Source: Atkinsonella hypoxylon (lineage: Eukaryota > Ascomycota > Sordariomycetes > Hypocreales > Clavicipitaceae). Taken from it: a stretch of DNA of 20,899 nt. The position numbers and the translations under genes were made by a program. Positions 8,871 to 19,300 of this stretch are shown one piece after another; within the stretch, counting starts at the first letter, position 1, and every line of letters begins with the position of its first letter. The stretch is from positions 1 through 20,899 of the forward strand of contig JFHB01000334.1 of the NCBI GenBank assembly GCA_000729835.1, in the 5' to 3' direction. A model generated the notes under the pieces. That model saw only the letters and a program-made list of their open reading frames with translations, was not told where the DNA came from and did not search any database.

Positions 8871-11050
8871 GTTATACTTAAAGGTAAAGTAAGTTCTATA
8901 AATAGCTTATAATTGCTTTTAGCTTTAAAATACTATTTAATCCTTTAATATAAAGTGTATTTACCTATAGGTTTACAATAGACTTCTTCTCTTTAATATA
9001 ATTTTCTATATATTCTTATATAACGTTCTATAAATCCTTCTAGATACTATTAAGTAGCTATCTTATATATTTATTAGTAATATCTTCTTTATTATCTTCT
9101 ATTGCCTCTTTAACTATAGTAAACATTATCTTAATAACATTAATTAATTAATCTTTCTACTCCTTAACTCTTTACCTCTTCCTTAAGATAGAATATAGAG
9201 GTATAACTTTAGCACTTATTCTATTAATATAATAGACTTTATTAACACTATTTATTTACATTAAGTATTTATTCTCTATTACTTCTATAAGTATAAGCAT
9301 TAGTTAGTATAGGTCTTATAAGCTAACTCTAATCTTTTTCTAAAAAATATCTTTAAATAATTATATAAGAAGCTATACTTTTATATCTATAGAGCTATTT
9401 TCTTTAGCTTTCTTTCTTTTTCTTTTTACTTAGTCTTCTAAAGCTTCTTCTTACTTAATAGAGTATTATATCTCTATAGTATAAACTCTAAAGGGCTAGG
9501 CTATAATTCTCTTCTTAATTAGTATATAGAGAGTTCTTTTAGGTCTATATTCCTTTATCTTAAACGTTAAAGTTACTATAGTACTATTAATAGAGTCTCT
9601 CTTAAGAATAGCTTTTAGTAGAATATATATTAGGTAATAATTAGAAATATTAATCTTATTAAAGATTTAATCTAATGTTTTTCTCTCTTTTTTACTAAGC
9701 TTCTAATAGTTTATTATTTTTCTACTAAATTCCTTAACTTAAGGACAATACTATTTTATAATATAGTAGTTAAAGCAATTAACCTAGAATACTATAAGCC
9801 TATAAAGATAACTTTCTATACTAAAGAAGCTTTATATAAGAATAAATAGTACTAGGTTATTTAATTCTACTGTTAAGATACTTACTCTTTAATTATACTT
9901 TATAAAGCTAATCTTATTGTTATACTAGTAAAACTAGTATTAATCTATATAATAACCTTTCTTACTACAGTAATAGTAGTAATACTGCTTTATATAGCTT
10001 CTAGTTATATAGGTTCTAAAGCTTTAGGCATTATTATATATATTAATAGCGTTAATATATATATTCTGCTTTTTCTTCTTCTTTTTTCTAAATTTCTCCT
10101 TAAAAAGCTTTATAATATCTATCTTTAAAACTACTTACTTTATAAGTATAATCTTTATATCTTTAAACTTCTAGGTTAAATTATCTATTTAATCTTTTAC
10201 TTTTAAAATAAACTATATAATTTCCTTAGCTTTATAACTAAAATTACTTATACTATAATGCTTAAGACTTCTTCTGCCTAGAGGTATATAAAGGTAGTCT
10301 CTTTTATTATTATAGAGTTTAGAATTACAGTCTTCTAGCTCTATTCTAGCTTATATATACTAGCTAAGCTACTTTAATAACTCTCTATAGAGTATTACAA
10401 TAAACTTAGCTCTAGTAACTTTTATTTAATCTATAAAGCTAGTAAGTATAGTATCTAGTAAGGCTTTATAAATGTAATTAAACTAAGAGGTTATACTACA
10501 CTATATATAGAGCTTAGCGCTAATTATAGCAGCTTAATATTCTTAAAGCTAATAAAGAGTATTTTTTATAGTCCTTAAATAGTTTCTCTTTAAGTCTTTA
10601 AGCTTTTTATTAGCTTACTTCTTTTAATTCTAAGAAGTAGCTTTATACTAAAGTAAAAGCTGCTCTTTAGCTTCTTTTTAATTATATAAGGTATAAATAA
10701 CCTTTATATACTTATAGATTAATAGGTTAATATAATAAATAAATATCTTCTATTAGTTTTCCTTTAAAATAAATAAGGTCTTTATTTTTACCTTAAAGCT
10801 AGTTAAGTAATTAAGAATATTCTCTTCTTTAAATTAATATATATTAAACTTCTTATTAAAGGTAGCTTAAGCTTACTGCTTTCTAATAGCTTTACCTATA
10901 GCTTTAGTAAAAGCCTTATAAAGTATAGCTATAGCACTACTAGTACTAGCTTTTTTATCTTAAGTATTTAATTCTATTGTAATCTTAGGTTCTAAAATAA
11001 CTTTTTTAGAAGATTTACTAGATTAACTAGAGCTAGTATTAGCTGCTTTA
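8871..11050 (-). pseudogene. gag relic of middle gypsy element
   Basis: Minus-strand coding-like relic upstream of the protease. At about 10470-10370 it reads LTSFID.IKVTRAKFIVIL, which resembles the capsid block '..F.DP..V..AE..L..L' of gypsy Gag. At 9777-9745 a CFNYYIIK.YC segment, with Tyr codons that could be former Cys or His, sits where a nucleocapsid zinc knuckle is expected, but its spacing does not fit C-x2-C-x4-H-x4-C. The knuckle is a weak call. The start codon was not fixed, and the upstream limit near 11050 is approximate. Gag would form the particle and bind element RNA. Confidence 0.45.
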
Positions 11051-11452
11051 AATATAAAGCTTATGCTTTTCTTTAAAGAATATAGAATACTAAACTTATA
11101 TAAATAACTAATAAAATAGTTTAATATAAAAGGTAGGTATAAAAAGAATAATTAATCTTACTTAGTAGAAAGAGTGTAATATATATAATTCTCTATATTA
11201 GCTATACTTTTAATGCTCTTACTTTCTGCTTCTATAGTTATATAAGCTTTTAACGCTAAGACGTAAAGGCTAAGAACTTAATTACTAATAATAGTAAATA
11301 TAAAGATAACTACTAAGATAAAGATAAAAGAGAAATTTTTCTCTGTAATTAAATAATTATAATGTTTAAAGGACCTAAAAACTTTCTTTTTGCTATATTA
11401 AGGCTATCTTAGCTAAGGGTAAAATAGAGGTTAAATAGGCTAGCTAGTATTT
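11051..11452. other. unassigned interval between gypsy gag and the fold-back arm
   Basis: AT-rich and RIP-mutated, expected to hold the 5' leader and 5' LTR of the middle gypsy element. It was compared by eye with 3680-3922 and with 4540-4900 and no repeat was recognised. A short CG-bearing patch (AACGCTAAGACGTAAAG) lies near 11252-11268. Nothing else seen. Confidence 0.3.
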
Positions 11453-12214
11453 GCAATATAGCAATTGTTTTTAACTAAGCTTAGCCCTTCTTAGCTTAAA
11501 AAAGCTGTAGAAATTTTCTTTCTCTCTTAATTAAATAATCCCTTATAATATAGAGCTTTTATCCCTATAATTTCCTCCTTTCTTATATTAGTAATGTTTA
11601 AGCTAAAATACTCTTCTATCTTTAATGCTTAGTAGCTTTTTTTTCTTCTTTCTTCTAGGATCTCTATAAAAAACCTTTTAATTATATAACGCGCTTTAAT
11701 TAGAATAAGTCCCTAGTAAAGCCCCTATTTTTGTTGTCTTAAGACTAAACCCCTAAATAACTATATAGCCTATACTAAAGCAGGTAACAATATAGTGCAC
11801 ATTAAGATTGAAGAGAATTAGTAGAAAGTAAGATATTTAATGGTATATACTATTAAACAATAGCTAGTAAGAAGATTAAATAGTTTAAAAAGGCAGAAAA
11901 TAAAATATTAATTGCAGCTTAGAAGATATATAGGTATAAAAGGAGCTAAATATATTAAAGTGTTAGGGAAAGCGTTAGTATTAGCGAAGTAATGTCTCTT
12001 AAGTATTAAGTGTTGTAAATTAAAGCAGGCTAAAAGATATTAATTAATCGAAAAGAGCAAAAGCTAAAAAGAGCTAGCAGAAGCTGCTTACGCACTTTCT
12101 TTCTTGAACTGTTTAGACGTTTAGGCGATGCACACTCTTATAGAGAAAACCTGTATGTAGCATCCCTTGCAAAGCTAATATAAGAGCGCAAGGGGGTAAC
12201 CCCGCCGCGACACA
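11453..12214 (+). repeat. left arm of 760-bp inverted repeat; probable copia 5' leader and gag N-terminus
   Basis: The reverse complement of this arm matches 14121-14875 along its whole length. Differences are mostly C/T and G/A transitions plus a few short indels. The innermost 60 bp (12155-12214, ending CCGCGACACA) match the partner with no difference. On the plus strand a frame from an ATG near 11842 (MVYTIKQ) can be followed through RIP stops directly into the copia frame that starts at 12215. It includes a 'W/Q-L-x-L-R-R-Y-I' type segment and ends TMADLLEE, similar in shape to the end of copia Gag capsid domains ('.ladLi.elrd'). I therefore read the arm as copia leader plus gag. The TG...CA-like ends (TGCAATA...GACACA) also leave open that the arms are inverted LTRs. 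Confidence 0.7.
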
Positions 12215-14120
12215 ATGGCTGATTTATTAGAAGAATAAAGAGATAAAAGCTCCTCTATATCTAAAGCTCTTAGTTATAAAGCTTCTAACTCTAATGGTTC
12301 TTCTAATAATAATAAGGCTAATTAAGGAAAGAATCCTCCCAATCAGAAGAAGAATTCTAACGATTCTAATTCTAACGATTCTAATGCTTCTAAAGATAAA
12401 GATACAGATAAAGCCTCTAAGAATAAGAAGAAGTAGAAGGGCCGAAGAAGAAGTAACAAAAATTCTAGGAATAAGGATAGAGAAGCTGCTTTTGCTATAG
12501 GTTGTTATAACCTATCTACTAGCAACCAGGATACTATAGATTCCAATAGTGAATCTAGCAGTTCTAGTAATAATAATTCTTACAATTTAGATACAGAATC
12601 TACTACTAGTAATACTAGTACTACTAGTAATAATACCCCTTCTTTTAACTATTCTAATAGAATAATTAAAAACTCCTTACTATACGATACAGGTTCTACC
12701 TGTTATATAGTTAACAATAAGGCATTTTTTAGGACTTTTAAGCCTATAAAAAAGGGTAAAACCGCGCCTATTGCTACTAGAGGAGGTCCTATTTATCCTA
12801 AAGGACAGGGAACTGCTGTATTCCAGGTACTAGTTAGTATAAATCCAGCTAAATATAGGCCTTTAGCTCTAAAGGATGCTCTGTATTGCCTAGGTCTAGA
12901 TACTAACCTAATTAGTAGTCTAAAGCACTATTTAACAGGGGGCACTCTCCTTAGAAATCAGCTATTTTTAGCTAATAGAAGCTGCTATAGGCTTCTAAAT
13001 CCCAAAAAGCATGGTTTCTTCTTACAGCTTAAGGGGCAAGAGACCCCTAGAGTGTGTAAAAACCACGCAAATCTCTCTTATATAGGATTTACTAGTAATA
13101 AGTATAATAGCAGTTATAATACTAGTTATCCTATAGAGGTTTAAATCCCTTAACAGCCTAGGTTTAATCTAGAGGAATATAGCTGAATCGAGGAATTGTT
13201 TGATTTTAAAGAAGATAATACCAATAACGATACTATAGAGCTATTAGCCCTAGTTCCTAAACGGGCTCCTAGTTAGATTCCTTCTAATAACGGGGATTTA
13301 GAAGGTCTAAATCCTAAGTTGCTAGATATTAGAGGAAATAGCCATCTAGATCCCTTAAACGAGGCCTGTAGTTCTTAAGAGATCTAGCAAGATAGAGAGC
13401 AATAGGAAGCTAGCTCTAATGATAATTCTAGTAGTAATTCTTCTATTACTGCTTCTTCTTCCTATAAGAAGCTCCTAGAATTAGCTGCTACTTAGCACGT
13501 TAGATTAGGGCATATAGGACTCCCTTTACTAAAGAAGACTGCTTCTATTACTAAAGGTATTCCTGATTTTACAAAAATTAAGGAAAAGGATTTTAACTAC
13601 CTAGCTTGCAATTAAGCTAAAGCTGTTAGAAGACCTAGCAAGCGTGCTATTCTTAACCCCTCTAGATGTTTAGATATTATAGAGGGAGATACCGTTAAAA
13701 TAGAGCCTATACTGCACAACAAAAGGTCTTTAGTTCTTTTTCTAATTAATAGAAAATTACAGTATAAGTGGTCTTTTAATCTAGCTAATAAAGAGGATTC
13801 TACTCTCTATAACTGTATTAAAGGCTTCTTTAAGGAATTAAAAAACTAGTATAACTGCTACCCTAAACACCTTTATTTTAATAGTAGTATAGAAATCGAT
13901 ACTAGGTTGCAAGCTTAGCTATCTTCTAAGGGTATTTACTTTAGCACCTCTTGCCCCTATATTTATAAACAGAATAGGCTAATAGAGAGAGCTATAAGGG
14001 TACTTCTAGACCGTTTACATGCTACCCTACAGTAGTTACAATTACCTCTATATCTATAGTCTTACATCCTTCCTGCTATAGTGGATTTAGTTAATACTAC
14101 TGCGAATAGTACTAAACTAC
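12215..14120 (+). pseudogene. Ty1/copia gag-protease-integrase fragment, frame intact apart from nonsense codons
   Basis: One plus-strand frame runs for about 635 codons without a frameshift. Order: Ser/Asn/Lys-rich gag tail (codons 1-150); retropepsin with LLYDTGSTCYIV (Asp codon at 12686-12688, codon 158); GAG-pre-integrase HVRLGHIGLPLL (13496 onward), with Y-L-A-C for the C-x2-C pair; integrase core with LFLINRKLQYKW (first Asp region), LYFNSSIEID (second, Asp to Asn) and QNRLIERAIR (Glu at 13985-13987, kept). About a dozen or more stops interrupt it, nearly all TAG/TAA where copia has Gln or Trp (for example before HVRLGH), plus one TGA at 13184-13186, probably from CGA. It stops at the right arm soon after the integrase core, so RT and RNase H are missing. 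RIP is milder here than in the flanks. A 68-codon open frame at 12294-12500 is an out-of-frame shadow. Confidence 0.85.
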
Positions 14121-14875
14121 TGTGTCGCGGCGGGGTTACCCCCTTGCGCTCTTATATTAGCTTTGCAAGGGATGCTACATATAGATTTTTCTCTATAAGA
14201 GTGTGTATTGCCTAGACATCGAGATAGTTTAAGCAAGTGCGCAAGTAACTTCTGCTGGCTCTTTTTAGCTTTAGCTCTTTTTAATTAATTAATATCTTTT
14301 AGCCTATTTTAATTTACAACACTTAACTCTTAAGAGACATTACTTTACTGCTAGTAACACTTTCTCTAACTCTTTAATATATTTAGCTCCTTTTGCGTAT
14401 ATATATCTTCTAAGCTACAATTAATATTTTATTTCTGCCTTTTCTAACTATTTAATCTTCTTACCTACTATTATTTAATAGTATACACTAATAAATATCT
14501 CGCTCTTTGCTAATTCTCTTTAATCTTAATGTACGCTATATTATTACCTACTTTAGTGTAAGCTATATAGTTATTTAGGGGTTTAGTTTTAAGGCAATAA
14601 AAATAGGGGCTTTACTAGGGACTTATTCTAATTAAAGCGCGTTATATAATTAGAAGGTTTTTTATAGAGATCCTAGAAGAAAGAAGGAAAAGCTGCTAAG
14701 CATTAAAGATAGAAGAGCACTTTAGCTTAAACATTGCTAACATAAGAAAGGAGGAAATTATAGAGATAAAAGCTCTATATTATAAGGGATTATTTAATTA
14801 AGGGGAGAAGAAAATTTCTGCAGCTTTTTTAAGCTAAAAAGGGCTAGGCCTAGTTAAAGACAATTGCTATATTGC
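14121..14875 (-). repeat. right arm of 760-bp inverted repeat; inverted copy of copia leader and gag start
   Basis: Begins TGTGTCGCGG and ends GCTATATTGC; it is the inverted partner of 11453-12214. The first 60 bp (14121-14180) are identical to the partner and keep CG, CA and TG. The rest differs mainly by transitions. The gag-like frame seen in the left arm is broken here by at least one 1-bp and one several-base indel, so this copy is not under coding constraint. Its outer end abuts the LTR at 14876 exactly. Either the arm really ends there, or an LTR element inserted into it and the rest of the arm lies beyond 20899. Confidence 0.8.
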
Positions 14876-15118
14876 TGTTACGGTGTGATCCAACGTGGGT
14901 TTGTCGGAAGTAACGATAGGTTGTTGGATTTAACAAGTTATGCAAAGATTCATAAGAGGAGTCGTAAGAGTTGCTGTAAGGAGCATCTAGTAATAGTGTT
15001 CTAGTAAATAATAGTTAATTGTTTAATCTAACTACCTAAGTGTTGCTTCTAACTACTTATATATAATTGCAGTTATATACACTAGTAACCTATAGGTCTA
15101 TATAATTATTCTATAATA
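14876..15118 (-). repeat. 243-bp LTR, right copy (probable 3' LTR of the right gypsy relic)
   Basis: Starts TGTTACGGTGTGATCC and ends CTATAATA (RIP form of CCGTAACA). Same length and orientation as 3680-3922. RIP is graded within it: about 14876-14990 keeps CG, CA and TG, whereas about 15060-15118 has lost them, the mirror image of the other copy. On the minus strand it is preceded by a purine-rich tract, as a 3' LTR would be. Confidence 0.75.
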
Positions 15119-15135
15119 AGTGCTGCCTCTACAAA
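15119..15135 (-). other. possible polypurine tract beside the right LTR
   Basis: On the minus strand the bases just before the LTR read TTGTAGAGGCAGCACT. The GAGG-type purine run ending a few bases before the LTR is where LTR elements carry the primer for plus-strand synthesis. It is short and imperfect, so this is supportive only. Seen from the other side of the LTR (14850-14875) there is no purine-rich run. Confidence 0.3.
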
Positions 15136-15699
15136 AAAGATTAGCTATTTTAGCTATTCTAAAAATTAAGTGTTAGTTGTTAAAAGGCATATTAAATTAA
15201 ACTAAATAACTTATTAATTTAGCTGTTATAAAAGGTGCAGAAAGGTAGTTATTGTTTTATTACGTAAGCATACATTATTATTATTATAGTGCAATCTACA
15301 GTATAGGTTGCTATATTTATGTATTTTTCTGTGCACTTATAATGCTTAAATTACACTTATAATCTAGTAACTATTAAATCTATATATTAAATTAATAGAT
15401 TTCCTTAAACCTAATAGAGCGTTAAAGCTTATTCTATATTCTATATATAAGTAAAGTTACGCAAAATTATTCTAGATAATATTAAATCCTATAAATTAAT
15501 CTTATATAATAAAGCTAATTTATTAAATCTATATAGTATATTCTTTATATAAGATTATTCTATACAGTGTTAAAAGTATTAAAAATTAATCTATATTAAA
15601 GTAAATTTTCTATTAGATCTCTTTAGTGTATTTCTTTATATATATATAGCTTATTCTAATCCCTAGGCATTAGTAATAGCAGTAAATTATTAGTTAGTT
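15136..15699. other. 3' untranslated part of the right gypsy relic, no gene seen
   Basis: AT-rich with a little more residual CA and TG (for example around 15255-15345) than the coding relics to its right. No conserved motif or repeat was recognised. Its place between the unassigned coding relic and the LTR suggests 3' untranslated sequence. Confidence 0.35.
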
Positions 15700-17330
15700 A
15701 TAGTAAGCTGTTAGTTCTCTCTAGAAAGTAAAGCTAAAGGATATTCCTAGCAGCTTTAGAGAGAGTTTTACCTAAGAGGTACTAGTCTTACACTTAATAG
15801 GTATTTTTACTAGTTTACCTATAGCTAGCCTCTTAGTTAGCGTTTTTACCTTAGTTAGTATTAGCTTTACTGTAGAAAGTATCTTTTATAGAATTAATAG
15901 AGAGAAATGCATTAAAGATAGGTTAATTAAAATAAACTAAGCACTTTTTCTACATTAAATAGTGCTAAATCTATTACTAAAGAGGCCTTATGCAGCAATA
16001 GGCTAGTTAGCTAAGCGTTCTAAGAAGTCTATATAAATATAGTTAATTTTATGTTATAAGTATCTACTTTCTGCCTACAGTATATTAATATTACTAGCAA
16101 CCTTTAGTAAGGTTTTATTTTTATTAATAACGTTATTAATACCTTTATTAAATTAACTTATACTATTTAGTTAATTATATATACTGTAAATAGCAGTCTA
16201 CAATTTATTAAACTACTTATTAAATAAACCTTCTTTAGCCTCTATTTTAACCTAGTTAATCTTTTTATTTAACTTATTAATTTTAGTAATATAGAGGTTA
16301 AGTTGCTTCTATATAGCGTTACTACCTATAGAAGTGTTCTTAAGGTAGGCTTTAATTATTTCTTTAGCGTTAAATTTATACTTCTTCTAAAGAAGACTAT
16401 TACATTAGCTCTAGGATTATACCTTAGCTAATAGAATAAAGAGTAAGTCTATATAGCTAATACTAACTAAAGCACCTACAATAGTGCTATTAATTCTACT
16501 AAATTTATTAGAGAAGTAGATAGTAAGTAATACTACCTATAACAGTAAACTAGTAGATAAATTTATAGTAATAGTTTCTTTATCTCTTTTTACTATATTA
16601 CTACTATAGTATATAGTAGCTACTGCTTTTGCCTATATTTTACCTTTTCTAGCTACTTTAGTGTTACCTATAGATGCCTTAGTATCCTTACCTTTATATT
16701 ACTAGTTTTAGTGCTTTACTTTATAGTTATTATAAATCCTAAAGATATATATTACTATATTCTACTAGAGTAAGTAATATATATTGTCTTTAAAGACCTT
16801 AATACTAGTTTTATCTATTATACTGCCTTTAAAGGTAAATTTATAGGTATAAGTGTAAATAGTATTTTCTATATTCTATACCTTTTCTTTAGCTCTATTA
16901 GTATAGCAATACTAACTATAGTCTTCTATAATAGGCTCTACATTAGTAATATTAATATTATCTTTAATTTCTATAGAAATAGTGCTAAGGATAAACTTAT
17001 TAACTTTTAGGGTGCTTTTAGCACTTTTAAGCCTACTAAAAGTGCTATATAAACAGCAGAAATTAAGCAATATAAAATAAGTTTTAATGTTATTTAGCTC
17101 TATAGCTACTATATTACCTTTATAGTTATATTTCTACTTCTTAAACTTAAAACCTTTACTTTTAGCGTTAAAACTATTATTATAATTAATATATATATTA
17201 AAAGTAATATATTCTTCTTTAGGTTTAAATAGTAGTAGTATTATAGCTTAAGTGTAGTTATTATTGTTATTTTCTTCTTAGAATAAGCTATTTAGGTTTA
17301 CTAGAATTAATAATTTTAAACTACTAAAAG
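15700..17330 (-). pseudogene. unassigned coding relic downstream of integrase, coiled-coil-rich
   Basis: A long minus-strand frame can be read if TAG/TAA are taken as RIP-altered Gln/Trp codons. It is rich in Lys, Asn, Glu and Ile. At about 17270-17100 it has an acidic/aromatic stretch (KPKEEYITFNIYINYNN). At about 16320-16190 there is a heptad-like helix (ITKINKLNKKIN, then EAKEGLFNK). No RT, IN, zinc-knuckle or transmembrane motif was recognised. It lies after integrase and before the 3' LTR, so it may be an extra ORF of the element, gag of another nested element, or captured host sequence. I do not recognise the family. Confidence 0.35.
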
Positions 17331-17850
17331 AAAAGAATAATAGTAGTAGATTTTCTATAGAGAGAATAGAAAGAGCTAGAAGTAGCTCTATAGAGGCTAG
17401 TTAGTTCTATAGGCTATAGGAATTTACTCTATAGGCAGTTTATTGCCTTTAGTGTAGTATTTTAGTGTTTAACTATTAGAAGTAGCTAAATAATAGCCTA
17501 AAGGGATAGAAAAAGCAGTAGCTATAATAGTATTAATAAATTTATAAAGACTTTATAATATATAAAGGTATAAAGAAAAGGTTATATAGTAAAAAGTATA
17601 AAAATTCGTAAAAGTAAAGGTAAATTTATAGAAAAAGTAGGTTAAAACAATAGTATATAGATTTATAGGTGTTTTCTTCTTAACCTCCTATAATTCTATA
17701 ATATAGATTAATTTTAATAGTTCTAATAATAATAAATAAAGAAATAAAGAAAAAGATATTAAGAGATTTAAACAATTTATTGTATAATAAAGGAAATTAA
17801 GACTTATAAAGAAAAGAGTTAGTAGTAGGCTTCTACTAGCTAATTTAGGG
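17331..17850. other. purine-rich interval, no gene seen
   Basis: The plus strand here is A/G-rich (for example 17500-17640), opposite in strand bias to the relics on either side, which are A/G-rich on the minus strand. It has no recognised motif. It may mark a junction between two nested elements or a leader region. Confidence 0.25.
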
Positions 17851-18689
17851 TTTTTTAGTAGGCTATATTACTCTTTTAATAATGCTAATACTTTTCTTTT
17901 TAATTTATAAAGTGCTTCTATAGATATTTATTTATAATTTTAAAAGTATTAACTTTAAGCTTATCTTTAGAAATCTATTAGTTATCTTTAGTAAAGAACT
18001 CTTTCTATTATATAAGGAATTCTAAATGTAGCTTGCTTAACCTACTATAGAAATATTAGATTTAATAGGTATAAATTCGCTTAATTTCCTAATAGTTCTT
18101 TATACTAAACCCTTCTATTGTAATTAGTAGTAGTAGTTGCTTTTTCTAGTTAAAAGAGTCTTTACTTTATCTTAGCTTCTAAAGGTAAGCTACTAATACT
18201 ACTAAGTATATATATAAATCTAGTAGGAAATCTAAGTAAAACAATAATAAGCTTACTTTTATAAGAACTTTATATAGCTTTACTTATTAAAGAGACTATT
18301 TCTTTTTTAGCTTTTCTAGAAGTATATATCCTTAGTGTAATTATAAATAGACTATATTCTCTACTTTAATATTAATAGGCTTATACTAAATATTATATTT
18401 AATCTTACTTAAGGCATTTACTATACTAATAGCTATTTCTACCTCTTGCTAGTATAGCTTCTAAAGTACAGCTATATTACTTATATCTATTCTATTACTA
18501 GGAATATTATCTAATTAGATTAAATTAACAACAGTAGCTAGTTAGAAACTATATATAAGTTTATTAAAGGAAATCTCTATACTAGCTACTACTATATTAT
18601 TAAGTTAGTGCTATAGTGCTAAAAGTATTACAGTCTATAGTATATCTAGATTTATAACTATATAGTATTAAACAGTAATAATAACTATT
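17851..18689 (-). pseudogene. C-terminal integrase region of right gypsy relic
   Basis: Minus-strand relic continuing from the integrase core. Coding-like runs persist through RIP stops (for example near 18130-18030), but no clear GPY/F or chromodomain block was recognised. Its position suggests the variable integrase C-terminus. Confidence 0.35.
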
Positions 18690-19300
18690 TAATTCTTCTA
18701 TTTAGCTGTTCTATCTATCTATAGGTAGTAAGCTATAGCTATAAGTAATTTACTTCTAATTTAGGTAAATATACTTCTTTAAACATTAGAAATAAACTTT
18801 AGATCTTAGTTGCTTATAATCTACTTAGGAAGGCCTTAGTCTAATAAATATAGTATTTATAAGAGTAGTTCTACCTAAATTTCTACTATATATATTATAT
18901 ACTTAAGTATAAGAATTATTTACTTATTAAATAGGCAATTTATTAAATATAATAAGTTATAGAAGCTATATTTATCTTTTTACTATAGAGTGTTTATTAA
19001 GCTAACTTTAGGTATATTAGTAATAAAATTAAGCAAAATTATATAAAAGGGAGTTAGAACTAACTCTAATAACCTTAATTCCTTTAGTAGCTTACTGCAG
19101 TTAATTGTGTTTTCTTTATAGGTATAGCAGTAAGTAATATAGGCTTAAATCTACTTATATATCTATAGAAAGTAAACTACCTATAATTCTACTGCTATTC
19201 TATAGGCGCTAAAATAGTTTTAATTATTATAGACTATTTTAAGGATAAATTCTACAACCTTTATAGGTATATATAGTTAAAATAGGCCTTTTCTATTATA
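18690..19300 (-). pseudogene. integrase relic of right gypsy element (HHCC and DDE core)
   Basis: In the sense direction the block shows LYIPIKVVEFILKIVYNN followed by NYFSAYR (HHCC His region, His now Tyr), AYITYCYTYKENTI (the Cys pair, second Cys now Tyr), PFYIILLNFI (first acidic residue, D to N), GLP..IISN.DLKFISNV (second, the DRD block, D to N) and DRTAK.KN (Glu block, E to K). These follow the standard gypsy integrase order H-H-C-C-D-D-E with normal spacing. All three catalytic acids appear to be lost, each by a G-to-A change. Confidence is high on family and low on exact ends. Confidence 0.75.

Larger units (their letters stand above)
5050..11050 (-). mobile_element. Ty3/gypsy retrotransposon relic with full gag-PR-RT-RH-IN order
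   Basis: A near-complete coding complement of a gypsy element on the minus strand. In the sense direction: gag (about 11050-9700), retropepsin (about 8870-8740), reverse transcriptase (about 7780-7250), RNase H (about 6960-6690), integrase zinc domain (about 6260-6100), integrase core (about 6030-5800) and a GPY/F-like module (about 5290-5060). All are heavily RIP-mutated, with dozens of in-frame TAG/TAA and lost catalytic residues. The RT signature differs from that of the element at 15119-20899 (FLDD-type against YIDD-type), so this is a different gypsy lineage. Its own LTRs were not identified. About 6 kb of coding region is a usual size for the group. Confidence 0.75.

Noticed and set aside
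9745..9777. CCHC zinc knuckle in gag of the middle gypsy element
   Set aside because: Cys positions fit at both ends, but the spacing does not match C-x2-C-x4-H-x4-C even after allowing for RIP, so it is noted only within the gag entry.
12294..12500. 68-codon open frame on the plus strand
   Set aside because: Out of frame with the copia ORF, whose Ser/Asn/Lys-rich gag tail occupies this stretch; the alternate frame yields only Ile/Leu/Arg repeats.
11453..14875. Cut-and-paste DNA transposon with 760-bp terminal inverted repeats
   Set aside because: The interior is copia gag-PR-IN with no transposase seen, no target-site duplication was found at the outer ends, and the left arm continues the copia frame.
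3923..14875. One nested LTR element with the middle gypsy as its interior
   Set aside because: Not excluded, but disfavoured: no PBS or PPT beside the inner LTR edges, the copia fold-back abuts the right LTR directly, and PBS-like and PPT-like tracts lie on the outer sides.
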